DNA from: Membranipora membranacea
Lineage: Eukaryota; Bryozoa; Gymnolaemata; Cheilostomatida; Membraniporidae
NCBI GenBank assembly: GCA_914767715.1
Contig: OU612068.1
Location: 33,046,001-33,110,000 of the forward strand
DNA: 64,000 nucleotides
Direction of reading: 5' to 3'
Shown one piece after another: positions 22,754 through 37,600 of this stretch (positions are counted from its first letter, which is position 1; each line of letters starts with the position of its first letter). The notes beneath the pieces were generated by a model. The model was not told the DNA's origin. It ran no database searches and worked only from the letters and a program-made list of their open reading frames with translations. A program made the position numbers and the translations under genes.

Positions 22754-25137
22754 ATGTTGGGAAAATTTACATCCATATTTATCATCTTCATCCTCAACCT
22801 GCTACTGACTGCAGGACAAGAACAACAGCAACCACTACTAGCCCTACCGTCATGTACAGACCCAGCCTTAGAGTATCAGGGATACACTTATATAACACAG
22901 GGAGATGGGCAGAGGGCTTGGTCTCACTGTAAATTCTTCCATCCAAACACAGAACCAGAGCTATGTGGAATGAGTAAAACCTGGAACGATGTCTACATCT
23001 GTGACCCTGATAAGATTCTCTTCTCTGACATTACCAACTCCTCTTATGGTGAGTGTTCACTCTACTCTGTTCACTCTCGAGTTAAACACAAACTTTGATA
23101 AAAGTGTAGAGACAAAGAATCAACCCTCATATGAGACAAAGATATAATCATGCTGATCATTTTGTCTGTAGCAGCTAAGACTTCCATAACTACAGTGTAG
23201 CATTTCACAACGACTATGGAAAATAAGGTCTAGAAATGATCACTGGATTGAAATTTAACATAATATCATTAAGCTAATTTTGAAAACATTTTGAGTACTA
23301 CTATCACAACAACCACATATTTCCCAGGCGCAATGATGGGAGATGGCCTACAGGGTTTAGTGGATGGCTTTGTCAAGGACTGTCCAGAAAAGGCAACGGC
23401 AACTACAGAAGCAAACACAGAATCTGTGGTGATAGCCGTTATATTAGTCAGCGCTCTGAAAACCAGCAACACAAACTCTCTTGATCAGTAAGTCGTTAGG
23501 AAGATTCAGCTGGTTATATCATTAGTGACAGGACAGGTCTTGCTCAATACTGGTTAAAGCCTTGAGCTACAGGATCCCATATCACCAGTAATTCCTATTA
23601 CACGGTTAGATTTGAGTTTTGATTCTAAATACCTTAGAGTTGTAAAGCCATAGATTCCCACGAGCCAGAGACAACTCAAGCATAAAAATACCTCTTCTGG
23701 CTGTAGAGGCAGTTCATCTTTGTCGATAATAGCATCCAACAACCTAGCCTGGTCATGGCTGGATCTTCGCGGCTGCATCTATTTGTCTTGATTATAGTCT
23801 TTACATGGCCCCGTACCATACTGATAGGCAATTGCATTTATATGCACGAAATAGAACCAGAATTTAATAGGCGGTGTATACCCAGATTAGAGACACTCTC
23901 CTTCATTGGTTATTGCTCACCGAGAACTCTACTTCTGGTCTACGACTGAACAAGTCGTAAACACCAAACTATAAAATTCATAATGTAGATGTATAAACAG
24001 TTGCGGGGAGGTAATGCCAAACTACGAGAATAGCTCACAGGCTACAAGTGAAGACCGTGAGGCTACCGCTAGCAACTTTGCCTTCCAGCTACTCAGCAGT
24101 GAATGGGTGCTAGGAAAATGTGATAATCAGCTGCTCATGCTGTACGTCTCACAGCAAAACAAGGTAAGGTAATATGATGATGACATGAGGATCATGAATG
24201 CTGATAAGTAATGCTTGTGAAATAAGTAAGCATGTCTTATTTATGAGCAGAAAACAGGGGCCCGTAACTACCCACTTCTCATAAACTGGACATTAGATAG
24301 AATCTTGACACACAGACTACTTTCTAACAGTTTAGTACTCACCATATAACTTTACCATGTTATCATTTCTTTGCGGCGGATGAATTCGATCAGACATGTG
24401 TAATCCCTTTTTCAGCTGTATCTATTCTCTGGAGACAGCACTGTGAACAGATTTGGAGAGGAGTCATTAAAACAAACTTTAAGTGAAATAAAGGATCAAG
24501 TTGAGAACAGATCTAATGACACCCACATTGGTAAGTGACACCTCAATATTATATGTGAGTGGATCGAGCTATTGAGTGAAAAGATTGACATGGGGACATC
24601 AGGCACACAAGGGAGAAGACAAACCAAATCTCCCACTTCAATCACATGGTAGGAGTAGGATGTGAAATTTTTGTTGCGGAATCTGGCCATCATCACAGTG
24701 TAAAATAGACATCAACTGTGCTCTGACCTGCCTCAAAATAGAGAGGAACTTGAATCACAAATCGCATCCTCAGCAAAATTTTCCCTGCCCTTTCTTCTGT
24801 ATGAAGTATGATGTGACAACTGGCTTTTAGCGAACGTGTTGGCAGTTGTTCTTAAACTCAGATTTCGATCCTTCACAGCTCAACCCTGAACTCCAGGCCA
24901 AATGACTATTACCATTTTAAAGGAACTCTGCATATTTTCTTACCTGTATTTTCATCATATACAGGCGAGGCCATGTTGGATGCAGTAACATATCTCCAGA
25001 CCAGTCTAGGTAACAGTAAGATGGACTTCTCATCGCCAGCTGTAATTATGTTAGCTATCTTCCTCGCTTGTCTCTTTGCGCTGATGGTGGGGATTGGAAT
25101 ATTCATATTCTGTGACTTCAAGGACGATCCAGAGTAA
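22754..25137 (+). CDS. MOLO1-like TPM-domain single-pass membrane protein
   Basis: Five exons join in frame to 301 residues: 22754-23048, 23328-23487, 24001-24163, 24416-24530 and 24965-25137. The start opens a clear signal peptide (about residues 1-22, LGKFTSIFIIFILNLLLTAG). An extracellular domain follows with the CDPDKIL motif and two later blocks, VVIAVILVSAL and LLMLYVSQQNKLYLFSGD. These match the layout of the MOLO1 family: CDPD followed by a TPM-type fold. One transmembrane helix lies near residues 270-294, with a short acidic tail (FCDFKDDPE). In C. elegans MOLO-1 is an auxiliary subunit that boosts levamisole acetylcholine receptors. Whether this homolog serves a receptor is unknown. 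Assignment is by motif order from memory, with low overall identity expected. Confidence 0.7.
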
Positions 25138-25641
25138 CACCAGGTCAATCTGAAATACTGAAGACAATAGTGGGATATCATCCGTCTGGGATGATATTGT
25201 CTGCAAAATAAAATAGTGAATATATCTCATTTTATGGATTTTATGTTGCCATGAAACCTCTCAATTTCCCTCCGTCCAACTATTTGTTGTGTAACACACA
25301 AGCTTATCTTACAGTTACCACAGTTTTGATGACGTCAGCATATCACCAGGTCACACAAGCACAAATGAATAAAAGATTTTTAAGAAAATGTTAGAGAAAC
25401 TCACCTATTTTGTTGTGAGATGCCCATATTCATATCATACCAACCAATAATGGCCATATATGTATACCCAAATTTATCATCAACGGTGAAACGTTAGAGG
25501 CAGGTTTTGCAACAATAGACTTTTAATTTTCCATGTTATAAAATTCATTTCTACATTCTAAAACATTATGCAAAGATTTACATGACTTTCATATGTAAAT
25601 ACATCAGGACCAATACAAAATATAAAATGTAATACGGCTTA
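25138..25641. other. short convergent 3' intergenic region
   Basis: About 500 bases separate the stop of the MOLO1-like gene (+) from the stop of the MCM3AP-like gene (-). An AATAAA near 25205 follows the plus-strand stop by about 70 bases. No gene is seen. Confidence 0.5.
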
Positions 25642-28600
25642 TTACTCATCAAGAGCAGCTCTCAGGATGTCCTCAAATGCTTGAGATTTCTCTGACTCTT
25701 TTTTAATGAGCTCAGCTAATGAAATATCACCAAGTGCAGTTTGATCTTCCAGTTGTGAGCCCTTAGCTAATTGAGCCTCAGGTTTTGAATCTGAGCCCAA
25801 CTCATCATTCAGTGCTAATTCTAGATATGTCTCAAAGTTTTTACTGGCATTTAACTCATCAGTAAGGCTTTTGTCCAGCTTTATGGCAGCTACAGGTGTG
25901 TTGTGTATAGATGATTCTAAGTCTATGTAGCTGTCATCAGTTGGCTGATCCTCAAGCTTACGAGTAAATAGTAAAGCCAGCTCCATCGTTTCACTGTATG
26001 TCAATCCAGGAGCAACTGTAGAAAAAAACAACAGATAAATCTCATCTCAAAACATGCCTGGATATCTAGAAGCTCAGCAGCTGAGTCTCAAACTATCAAA
26101 TATCAAACGCACCTCTAGGGCTGAGAGTTAATTTAAAAATAGCTGCCAAGTTGAGTGCAAAATCTAACATCACATTTTCAAATCATTTGTTCAGACATGA
26201 GATGTATGAGGTACACTTACCGGCGGGTAGATCCGTTTCCTGTATGTCCACATCACCAATAGGTTTATGCATGATCTGAAGGACAGGGCTGACTGTATTC
26301 AGGATATAATCTACACAAGCTGTTAGGATATCAGTACAGGGCATGTTCCCTCTCAGTGGTGTAAGAGGGGGAGGTCGGTGGAAACGACTCCTACACTTAG
26401 AGTTAAACACTGAGACTGTCTTCTCTAGTAAACTCTCAATCCTGAATCAAACAGTAACCATAACGCTTATAGCCATCACGTATCATCGCACAGAGTAGAA
26501 AAAGGAGAGTATCGACTTATATCGTCCCATGTTTATCTCGGAGTAGATTTACAGAAATTAAAATATGTCAAAAGAGACAGTATATTACAACTTGAATGTT
26601 GCACTGTAATAAATGAAAAAGTTGTGTATAAATTCCGTGGTTTAGTATATCAGTATGAGGAATTGTATTTTATATTTTTTGTGCGGCTGCTAGTGTTGGG
26701 GATTATTACTGTTAATGGATGGCATCGGTTCGTCTTTATTCTTCAATGCTACACCAAAGTCATAAATATTTCAATAACAATTAGTTGGAGGTTTAGAAAC
26801 AACAAGTACCTTGTGGATCAATAAGGAATGGCCTTGCTGTCTTAGTAACCAATGAGCGATCATTTAAATCTAAATCTCATCCTATCTCCAGACAAACCAG
26901 TCGTGTTACAATGGCTTTTCTGACACTGAACTATGACACCGTGTCATCTAGTATTTTTAGTTTAGAATATATCTAGAGGATAGAAGCCAGCGATACAGCG
27001 CAAAGTTGCACTCAAAGAAATCAGATATAATCTTAATGACATTAGCTGCAGAGCGATAGCCAATCTGTAACAGGTTACCTTGTGATAAGTTGGGAGGAGT
27101 TGTATGTAGATGTGTGACTGGCTATCATCTTCTCGATATAATCAGATAAGTCGGAGCACGCCTCCTGCCAGCTCTGATCAGCTGGCCCATCAGGGTAATC
27201 ACTTAACATCATACCCTGTAATATCTCTCTTATCTCCCCTATACACTCGGGATCACTCATCACCAACAACTCACCTACAACATATGCATAGTGCTCGTTA
27301 GCTACAACATATCATAGTGCTACTGTTAGCGAGAACGTTACATAGTGCTTGTTACAATTCTACATTTCTCATAACTAATTAGTAATTTTAAAGAATATTA
27401 CTAAGAGAGGTAGAGGCACTGCTAGCTATGACACACGACCACGAGATGAAAAAAGAAAAATTCACACCGATTTTGCAACCAACCCTACAGTTCACAGACA
27501 CATGTTAGAGGAGTATAAAGTGCTTACCAAATCGTGCTCTATGCTCGTGTAAAGGCCAGGAATATTCAGTCTGGTCCTGTGTGAGATAATCTATCAGACT
27601 GGATAGGCAGTCATTATAAAACTGTATCAATCCATCAATACCCTAAAATATTCAACATAAGCTTTAATATTCATTTGGGTTAATGTCTCAACATTGACAA
27701 TAGACAGCGGTCAATCTACTCTGCCATGGCCAAAAAGTCTTTGGAATTTTATGCAAATGTTTTATATTTCAACCCAGTTACCTCCATCCACTAATATATG
27801 CATGACATATCTGCTCCAGTGTTGCTCATCTACAATTGATTATGGCAGGAACAGTGAGAGGGCTATAATAATTGGCAAGTTTTTGGTTGATTGATTTGTC
27901 TCCTCATCACATTTGAAGGATAACTATCATTGTCTCATATGTAAGAGTGGTATATTCATAGTTATGTATAACACTCACCATATGAAGTAGACCCAGACTT
28001 TGCCTAGCAGCCTGATCCTGATATACTAGACTATAGAAGTGTTTGGTCAGATACGTCTCCAGATAAGACTTGAGATCTGTGATCTCTAACTCTGGTGGGC
28101 TGGGTGTATGCTTCACAAGCCAGCCTAGAGATTGTACTAGCTGTAATATTGGCAACAGCATAATCATATCAAAATTTCAACAAAGCTTCCCATTTAACGC
28201 ATAAACTGATCCTGATCTCAGAAACTGCAAAAAATCTTCACATACAGATCAAGGCGGTTCCTTGCACGACATGATCAAACATGCCAATATAGAACAATGC
28301 AGATAGATCTTAAAAGATCACAGAAAACCCTGACAAATATGGACGTTTATTAACACAGACTAAGATAAAGATAATATACCTGACTACTGTACTCAACAGT
28401 GTTCTCTATAGAGTCAATCCTGATGTCAGATATAGTCCTATAGTTGAAATCATCCACTCCCAACTCAGATTTCACAGTATTCTCATCTATACTGAGAGGG
28501 TTGACGATAACCAGAGGAATGGCTGGGTTTATGGGCTTGGTGGACATATAGTGTGATAAAAGTCTCTTATTCTGACTCCAATACACCTTGAAGAGAAAAT

Positions 28601-31600
28601 TTCATCAATTGGATGAGCTTAATAAACTGAAAATGTGATCGCACTGGAAGCAACAATCTAGCTTCCAATCAAAGAATGACCTTGATATCATGAACACAAA
28701 ATAAACCATGATACATACCGAATTTGTAATAAAACACATACCTCATTAGGTCTGACAGTATACGGCAGCAAAAAGATAGCAGCATTAGCACCTATCATCG
28801 GCTGTGCGATGATTCTGACCACAGACTCTCTTAGGTCAGAGGGGAGAAAACTCCTCATACAAACACCGTAATTCTGAACTGAACCCCCGGGTTTGTCGAT
28901 AGGGATGTTGTATAAGCTGAGAAGTTTACCCTGCAAATGATAAGAGGTAAAATTAACAATTTCAGTGACATCAGAAAACAGAAATTGATTCACACAATGC
29001 AATGAAATGACCATGCATTAGTAAGTCGGTAATAGATTAATGTTTTCAGCCCTGTATTTGCAACTATGTGATCTCGAATGAAATGATTTTCACATAGTGT
29101 TGCCAAATAAACTAAAGAGAAAACACAAATAATGGTAAGAGTGCATGCTTATGATGCCTTGATTTTCAATTTATGATGTTTGAAGACAGCTTGTTCGGAA
29201 TTTGGCCTCCCCTTCCATTTTTGTCTAAACTACAGCCATGGGTAAGTGTCAAAAATTTCATTGCAAACCCATCAAACTCATTCATCTCTACTTTTCCTTT
29301 TGTTTGAAACTGAAATTGAAATTCCTAATAAGGACAAAAGTCATCAATATTAAATGACATGCTATTACCACAGAGTAAGGATGTATCCTTACTCTGTGAT
29401 ATTACTATCTCTGAGAATGAAGACATTGGAATAAAGATACCACTCATTAAATAGTCAAATAGTGCTAATGGGTTGATGAGCAGATATATGTGCAGTGACA
29501 GTGAACATAGACTCAGTCTCATTAAAAATTGAAGAATATTTTGATGAAATATAAAGCAGGTCCAGCGCAAGCTATCTGCGGATAAACGATCAAGTTACAA
29601 TAATCAGCTACTGGGCAAGGAGTGCTTTTAACTTCTTCACAATGACAATAATTATTCAGAGCTGTGCAGTGTCTTCAGAGGCAGGTGTCCAGGAGAGTGA
29701 GACTGGCTTATCTTTTCTGGATGCACCATTGAGGTTCAGTTTGGCCGCGCTCGGGATATACTCCGGCCCTAGCTCTAATATCACTAACAGATTTCTCAAA
29801 GTTTGGACAACTGGGCTACATCTCTTACTCTCTATAGTTGGACCGCCATGTCATGTAACTATAGCAGCTTTTACAATATGGGACTTGGCAAACAACTTCA
29901 ACAACACCACAAACTACATATTGTATGTATACGATTTCTCTCTTCTCATTTTTAACATGTGGGTCACGCTGATCACAGTGTTGATGTTTTATGAATGCCA
30001 CAGAAGACAAGGACTGAGAGCCTATTACAAAGTACTGAGAGATGTAGAAGATCATCTACAGGAGGCTGGTATCAAAGTACACTGCAGGCCTATAAGGAGA
30101 GGAGTGTGGGCGCTAACAGTCCTGCTATGGGTGTGTGTCTCTGTTAGCCTGGTTGTAATGGTTTTCACTGTCTATCACACATCTGCCGATATAATCTCCA
30201 GCGGTAGAGAGCTGACGGTCCTGAGCTCACTGTCGCCTGCGTCTATCTTGTTCCTGCAGATTTTGTTGAAGCTGATTTGGACAACTTATTACTTGCAGCT
30301 CCCAGGATTCACGTTCTATTTTCTGACAGTGTGCGTTGTGCAATATACGGCTTTCAAACATATAAACTTAGCATTATCAGAGGCAACTTCTGATTCTTCT
30401 AAACTGGAGGTAGAGAAGATCAAGATGTACCGTAAGGTTCACTTGAACACTTGTGGCATCATAGCAGAAGCTAGTGTTGTGTTCAAGCGGATATTAGGAG
30501 TCTTCTTCCTCTGCGGTACTTGTTGTTTACTTCTTGCGGTGTACTTGTTATCGAAGACCTGGAGGCCATTCTTCCTATTTTGGATTATTGTCCCACTGAC
30601 GATGATGCTGGCGGTGGCTGCCTCTGCACATCTTGCAGTGAATGAGGTAAGTTTGTATGCACTCTACGATCAATAACCTCCATTTTTTTCAGACCCAGAA
30701 AATGATATGAAGGAAATTTTGTTCGGATCCGACCAAAATTATGTTGAAACATCACGCTCCCGGGAGTATCAGAGAGTGGAGAATCCGAAGGTAGAGATTG
30801 ACATAATGACACTTAATAGTACAGGCAATGTCACAAAGCATGATTTTTTAATTGCCATTCCACTCGAGTTGGCAACAGTTGAAGCAAACTAAAGACTATT
30901 CAGATTATAATGTAATAAAACACGAGTTTTGTGTTTTAGTGCGTTGCTGCACAGGATAGCTTGTATGATTTGGATGATGAGCGGCTGACTGCTGAAGAGA
31001 AGACAAGTCTACAGGTCTGTGCATTAATATTGTTGGTATGGTGTATCCATCACATTTTGATTTGTCACACTTTATCATTACTTGTGGTTGTGGTGAACAA
31101 TGACTTGTACTCTTGAGAAAGGGTGTTTAAAAATGCTGTCAACTTGATTTCAAAAGGAACAAGTCAAAATATTTGACCTCATTGCACTAGTTATTTTACT
31201 TGGTTGCTTGCTGGTAACACCTATAATGTAAAAATGTGACCAAAGAGTCAAACAATTCTTGCGTAATGTTATTTGTGTAATTAGTTGCAGGTGCAGCTTT
31301 TCCGTATGAAGTTAGCAAATCCAGAGGAATATACATCAGCGGGTCTGTTTGTTATAAACAAAGATTTTGGAGTTAAAGTGAGTTACACTTTAACCTATCT
31401 AAACATTAGAATTTGGAATTTATAGAACATCACACTTTGCACAGAAGTTGTCACTGGATATAAACAATGAGCCGAACTCCTGCTAAATGAGTCTATCTCT
31501 GGAGCAAATGAAGCGGCAGCATTGGTGGTGGTGGTGTCATTACTGGGATAATCCTTTCACTTCACTATGAATTTGACATTGATTTGTGACATTGATTTTA

Positions 31601-34600
31601 CTGTACTTCTTTTACAAGCTCATCGGGATACTGCTAAGCTACCTGATTATAGTGGTCCAGTTTAATATTACTGAGCACCTTGATCAGTTGGACATTATTG
31701 GCAACATAACATCTCAGAACGTCACAGATCACCTCATGGATCTTGACTCACTCTAACATAACAGACCTGATATGCCATCATTCAGTACGAAACGGAAGAA
31801 CAGCAGAATACTCTATTTAGTGTAGTGTAAGTCTCCCATCCTATCATAGATCTATTTCTGTCTGTTTTAACCATACATTTCTGAAGTTTGTATATTTTTG
31901 CACTTATTGTCAAGTGCACCTAACTAAGTTGTATCAATAAAACTCCAAAATTTGATTATGGTTTTTCATCAAGCCATATTTCCTTGTCTGAAGTGAGATT
32001 ATCATCCTGCACATATTACTGATGTAGATGAAGTTAGAGTGGTTGTCTCACCTCAGTATGCTGGGGTTGTTCAGGTACTGCTCCTGTAGATAGCTTCATA
32101 GTAAGCCAATCAGATAACAGCTTGTCCTCCTCTGAGCTCTGATTGGGCAGTAAGACTATTAGCTTCAGGTAATCACTATCTGTAACAGTTAGCAGGATGA
32201 CACTGCCTCATTATGCGTAGTTTACCTTGACAGAATAAGCAAGGCTCGCTTATTACTCCTTTAAATGCTGTATGTTTTGTTTATGACTCTAGGGACATAG
32301 AAGTGTTCCAGAGTCAAGGAGGGGTCGACAGTGCACGACTCCTCAGGCATGGTAGACCAAGAATCAAAGACAAAATAATTATTAATTAATTAATAGTTTG
32401 ATAATGCAGTAGCTACTTGGTTTGATGTTGATGTTTTCCTTATTCAATTGGACATCTAACCCAACAAACGTTGCTTTTTTACTGCACTTTGACTGACAAA
32501 GTTATCTAATTTTTAAAAAACGCACTTCTAAAACAACATTTATCAGCTGCAATACATTGTATAACTATAACTATGAGATTTCTTCACAATATTGTTGAGA
32601 ATAAATGTGGCCCATCAATGAGACTAAGCAGTCTTGTTACTTACTAGTGGTGACGCCAGACTGTATCAGAGATCTGATTACAGTGGACATATTGATAGGA
32701 GAGTTGGAGGCCATTAGTCTGAGTTTACTCCTAGCTACTCCTTCTTCTATAGTTCTGTTCAGATCACCAGGTGGACCAACACTCAGTCTGCTTCTCTTAC
32801 CTTATTAAAACAAATAAAGAATCTCCAAGTGTACCCCACAGGTACAAGTGTACCCCACAGGTACAAGTGTACCCCACAGGTACAAGGAGGAGAAAATTTC
32901 TTCGGTCCATTTTGACTGTTGTATCACACATAAAGAGTGTTTAATTGTTGCATCAGAGAGTACGCTGTGACCCCCATGCTGTTTTGGTGATGCAGAAGTG
33001 TCTTCATTCAATCAACTAAATGATATCTCAATTCGGAACCTTTAACTATATTACACTATACGTACCAAGTTGAACTCTATCAGCTGTTACATTGAAATCC
33101 TTGTTACGTTTCTGAGGCAGCAGGGGAGGAGCAGCAGGGAATGTCAGCATACAGCGTCGTACATGTGTTCTCTTCCTGTCATTAATCAGAGAGGAAGCAA
33201 TAATTAGAACGCAGCTATCAGATTGAGAGTATATGTAGACTGATGTTTATAATTTGAAATGTTTCATTCTTCATAGACAAAATTCAAAAATTAACTCACT
33301 GATACACAGCCCTCCACTTCCTGTAGAGTCGTCTGCACCTGATGACCTTAGTCTGCTGCTCGTGTCGTTTGAGCTCCTTACGTCGTTCTGTGACATCACT
33401 GAGAAATACCTCATCAGCAATCTCACGTACGAGGATCGGCAGATGTCTCTGTATGAGCTCATTACCGACAGCATCTCCACACCGATCTCTGCGCTGCCGA
33501 TATAACTCCTCCTGTACACCACTACAGTACATAAGATCAGATAGGTGACAACTCATGAATATCTCAGGGTTTGTATTCTTATGCTGGCATGTACTATTAC
33601 ATTGATGTGTGTTACACACACAAGTTAAAGGTGTGGGTCCTTTCAATATATCATTTCGAGGCGTTCAATGGAAAAAATAACTTTGGAAGCATTACTTTCA
33701 TGAAACGAAACTAAGAGCAGATATATGTGTATAACAGTGCATAGTTTTGGACACTAAAAAACTTTACAGGTGATAATAAACCCAGAGAGTCTCGTTACAA
33801 ACCTGAACACAGAGTCACAGATGTTCCTAGCCTCCTGGTTCACCAAACGATCTATGAGACCAGAGATATGCTCCGCTGCCAGCTTATTCCTGATTCTCAT
33901 CCTCTCAGCCTGATCCTCTGCTGACTTCACATCTCTCGCCTCCTGAATCACTTCGCTACACACATCTAACAGCAGTGACTTCACTACCTGGAAAATGAAT
34001 TGAAACAAATTTTATAACCTACTGTCCCGACCTATAAGCAGGGCATACAAGTCAAAAGGGACCGATCTCTTGTCTACACAATCATAACCAGTAAGTGTGA
34101 TAAGAAAAGAATATGGTAGTCTTTGGATAATTACAAATTGTCTGAGAAAGAAAAGATGTATATATTGTCTATCTTAAGGATCATTGACACACTTATGCAG
34201 CACCCGGGGAAAACTTTAATATCTGCTACCTATTACAGCTATCAGCTATGAGCAGGGTGATTCTCATACCTGTTCAGCAGTGTCACCAGTGCATAGCTTG
34301 ATAGCAACCTCTAGTTGTCTGCTCTCGTTTAAGACCTCCACACAGATCTTCTGGGTCTCAACACTCAGCTGCTCTAGAATTATATTCTTGAGGGAATCTT
34401 TTACAATCTATAACATGTATAGTAACAAATACAGAGCGTCATTATTGGTAAAAAAAGAGACGGTAACAGGGAAGAACATAAGCAATAAGCTAAATTGGTA
34501 GTAGAGTAGCCTTCAATCATGGCCTGGAGCACAGCATTCAGAGAGAGAGGTACAATCATGGCCTGGAGCACAGCATTCAGAGAGAGAGAGGTACAATCAG

Positions 34601-37600
34601 GGCCTGGAGCACAGCATTCAGAGAGAGAGAGAGGTACAATCATGGCCTGGAGCACAGCATTCAGAGAGAGAGGTACAATCATGGCCTGGAGCACAGCATT
34701 CAGAGAGAGAGAGGTACAATCAGGGCCTGCAGCACAGCATTCAGAGAGAGAGAGGTACAATCAGGGCCTGGAGCACAGCATTCAGAGAGAGAGGTACAAT
34801 CATGGCCTGGAGCACAGCATTCAGAGAGAGAGGTACAATCATGGCCTGGAGCACAGCATTCAGAGAGAGAGAGAGGTACAATCAGGGCCTGGAGCACAGC
34901 ATTCAGAGAGAGAGAGAGGTACAATCATGGCCTGGAGCACAGCATTCAGAGAGAGAGAGGTACAATCATGGCCTGGAGCACAGCATTCAGAGAGAGAGAG
35001 GTACAATCAGGGCCTGCAGCACAGCATTCAGAGAGAGAGGTACAATCATGGCCTGGAGCACAGCATTCAGAGAGAGAGGTACAATCATGGCCTGGAGCAC
35101 AGCATTCAGAGAGAGAGAGGTACAATCAGGGCCTGGAGCACAGCATTCAGAGAGAGAGAGGTACAATCATGGCCTGGAGCACAGCATTCAGAGAGAGAGA
35201 GGTACAATCATGGCCTGGAGCACAGCATTCAGAGAGAGAGAGGTACAATCAGGGCCTGCAGCACAGCATTCAGAGAGAGAGAGGTACAATCATGGCCTGG
35301 AGCACAGCATTCACAGAGAGAGGTACAATCGATCATACTTACACCAGATGGAATCTGTTCTAGAGGTGGAATTTTAACTGAAGTATCTCGAGCCGGCTCA
35401 CTGATCTCTTCTGTAACATTGTCTGAGAACAGAGAAAGCATTATGATAACAGTGTGAACACATCGGCCGATGTTACTTTCAGCAAACGCTCAACTTGTCG
35501 ACTGATGAATTTCTTTACAAATTACACGGGGGTAAATGTTGGGTTATCAACCACAAAAGAAACAGGAGAGAGCGTACCTTGCGTCAAGTTGTCTGCTCTC
35601 AACTCGAATAATATAATGACAAGACAACTTCTGGACCAGCAATATTGACATCGTTTGGCCACTCCTTGGATGGGCAATCGCTGCCATAATTAATCATCAC
35701 ACTAATAACATGCCCCTCTGAGTTATTACCATGAGGCTGAAGAAGAACCATATAGTGATTACCTTGTGGCGGAGGCTTTACTATGCCTATGAAGTATCCC
35801 TGGGCACTGAAGCTTGTGGTGGGCTGTTTTATTACATTAGGAGGTAGAGGTTCTCCGTACACAGCCTCTCCTACACTTGTAATTAACTTTGCCTCCACCA
35901 GTGTACGCGATCTACTCACTCTATAATAGTGAGAAAATAAGATATTTGAGTGCAAAATGATATACATAAAATGTGTAACAATCTGTTCTAATCATGCTGT
36001 TATCCAGTAAAGAAGTCAGTGCAAAGTGATGTATTGTGATTTTATTATGCGACCATAACTGGCTGTAATACTAACTTGTATTGGCTCTCCGGTAGTATGA
36101 AGTTATCACGACTCATAGCGTCTGCATGAAGTCCGTAATGCTCTAAAAACTCAATCAGTTCATCACCTTCCTCTTCAATGTGTAAAACTTTGCCTAGTTG
36201 CCCTGCTGACATCTGAGGGAAAGAGAGCCCTGTTTTAGATGGTGATGCCAGAAACTCAACTTTAAATCATATAATAGGTTGGGAGAGACATCAAATGTGA
36301 AGAATATTCTTCTATATGAAAATCAGAGTCCTTACAAACAAAGGCAAACAAAGACACTAAAGTCTCTACTATCATAATGTTAATTAGTGATGTTAAGAGG
36401 AGACAACATACTGATGATTTGCCATTTGGAGCCGTATAACTCCTGAAGATAATCTTTAGAGCCTCATATCTGATCTGGTTGAAGTAGCGATGTAAGATAC
36501 AGGCACTCATGAATGTACCCTGCCTGACCAGTTTGAAGAACTTGACATAGTTCCTGTTGCTGAGAGCTGCGTAAGCCGACAGCGCAAACTTAATCATCGG
36601 GGAGCTTCTAACCTGCTCTCTCAGCTGCTGGGCCTCTCTATATGACAAACAGGCTGAATTAGTATCTCAGCTATATCAGAGGTCACATTCTCTGCGTAAT
36701 AACAGTTCTACTGCCAAACAGTATCTGAACAAGGCTTTACAGTGATTTTGATACACACAACTCACAGGATTGTATTAAAGAATAAGCTTGACAAACCTTA
36801 ATGTATCACCCTCGTTTAGATTCATAAGTACTACATAGGATCTAAACTCTGCCTCGTTTTGACAAGTCACTCCCCCTTTTAACAGGTCAGCATACATCTC
36901 CTTAAGTGTCTGCAGACATTTGGTGAGGTTCTCATTGTTTATCTTAGAGTCGAAACTCATAGGACCTTCTTCTACGAGACGAGCACCGCAGTAAATATGA
37001 AACCTGACACATCTCTCCACAAGACCAACCGCTACAGGACTGGCAAGGTGCTGCTGTGTTATATCCTAAATATAAAGAGTATAATACTTAATAATTATAA
37101 GAGAATCATTCACACAAGTAATAGTAGTTGCATTGAGTGGACTTCACGTACATGAATCAAAGTAAGAATACGGATATTCTGTGAGACTTTTTCCTCAGCT
37201 CAGGATTAAATACCATAGTCATCTAACAGCTTGTGTTACATACCTTTCTGATAGCCCTTGTTCTGTTCCACATGAAGTCGTACCAGTCTCCCCATGCACC
37301 TTCCCCTCCAAGGTCGACGATGTTATTACACAAATACTGCATGGTTCTGACTAGAGTGTAAGCTGGTCTAAGCTCCAATGGGAGAGGCTCCTCCTGATCA
37401 GCTGATGATCGACTGTACTCTTTCACAGCACGAGCGTGGTCTATCTGTGGCTGACCGGTCTACACATGAGTATAAATGGGTAATATGAGTCGCAACAATT
37501 AAGGATACCAATCAGATGGTGAGATCAAACTAGGGTCTCAAGAGCTAAGAGGAATACGACAGATTCAGCATACAACTCTAACCCATCCTCACAGCTAACA

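Noticed and set aside
33254-33505. Plus-strand frame opposite an MCM3AP exon
   Set aside because: It is an antisense shadow of the exon at 33521-33300, whose minus-strand translation fits the family.
34519-35457. 312-codon and shorter plus-strand open frames over the tandem array
   Set aside because: They are produced by a frame-preserving 39-base satellite inside an intron. The translation is pure repeat, and the AG-run slippage mixes frames between copies.
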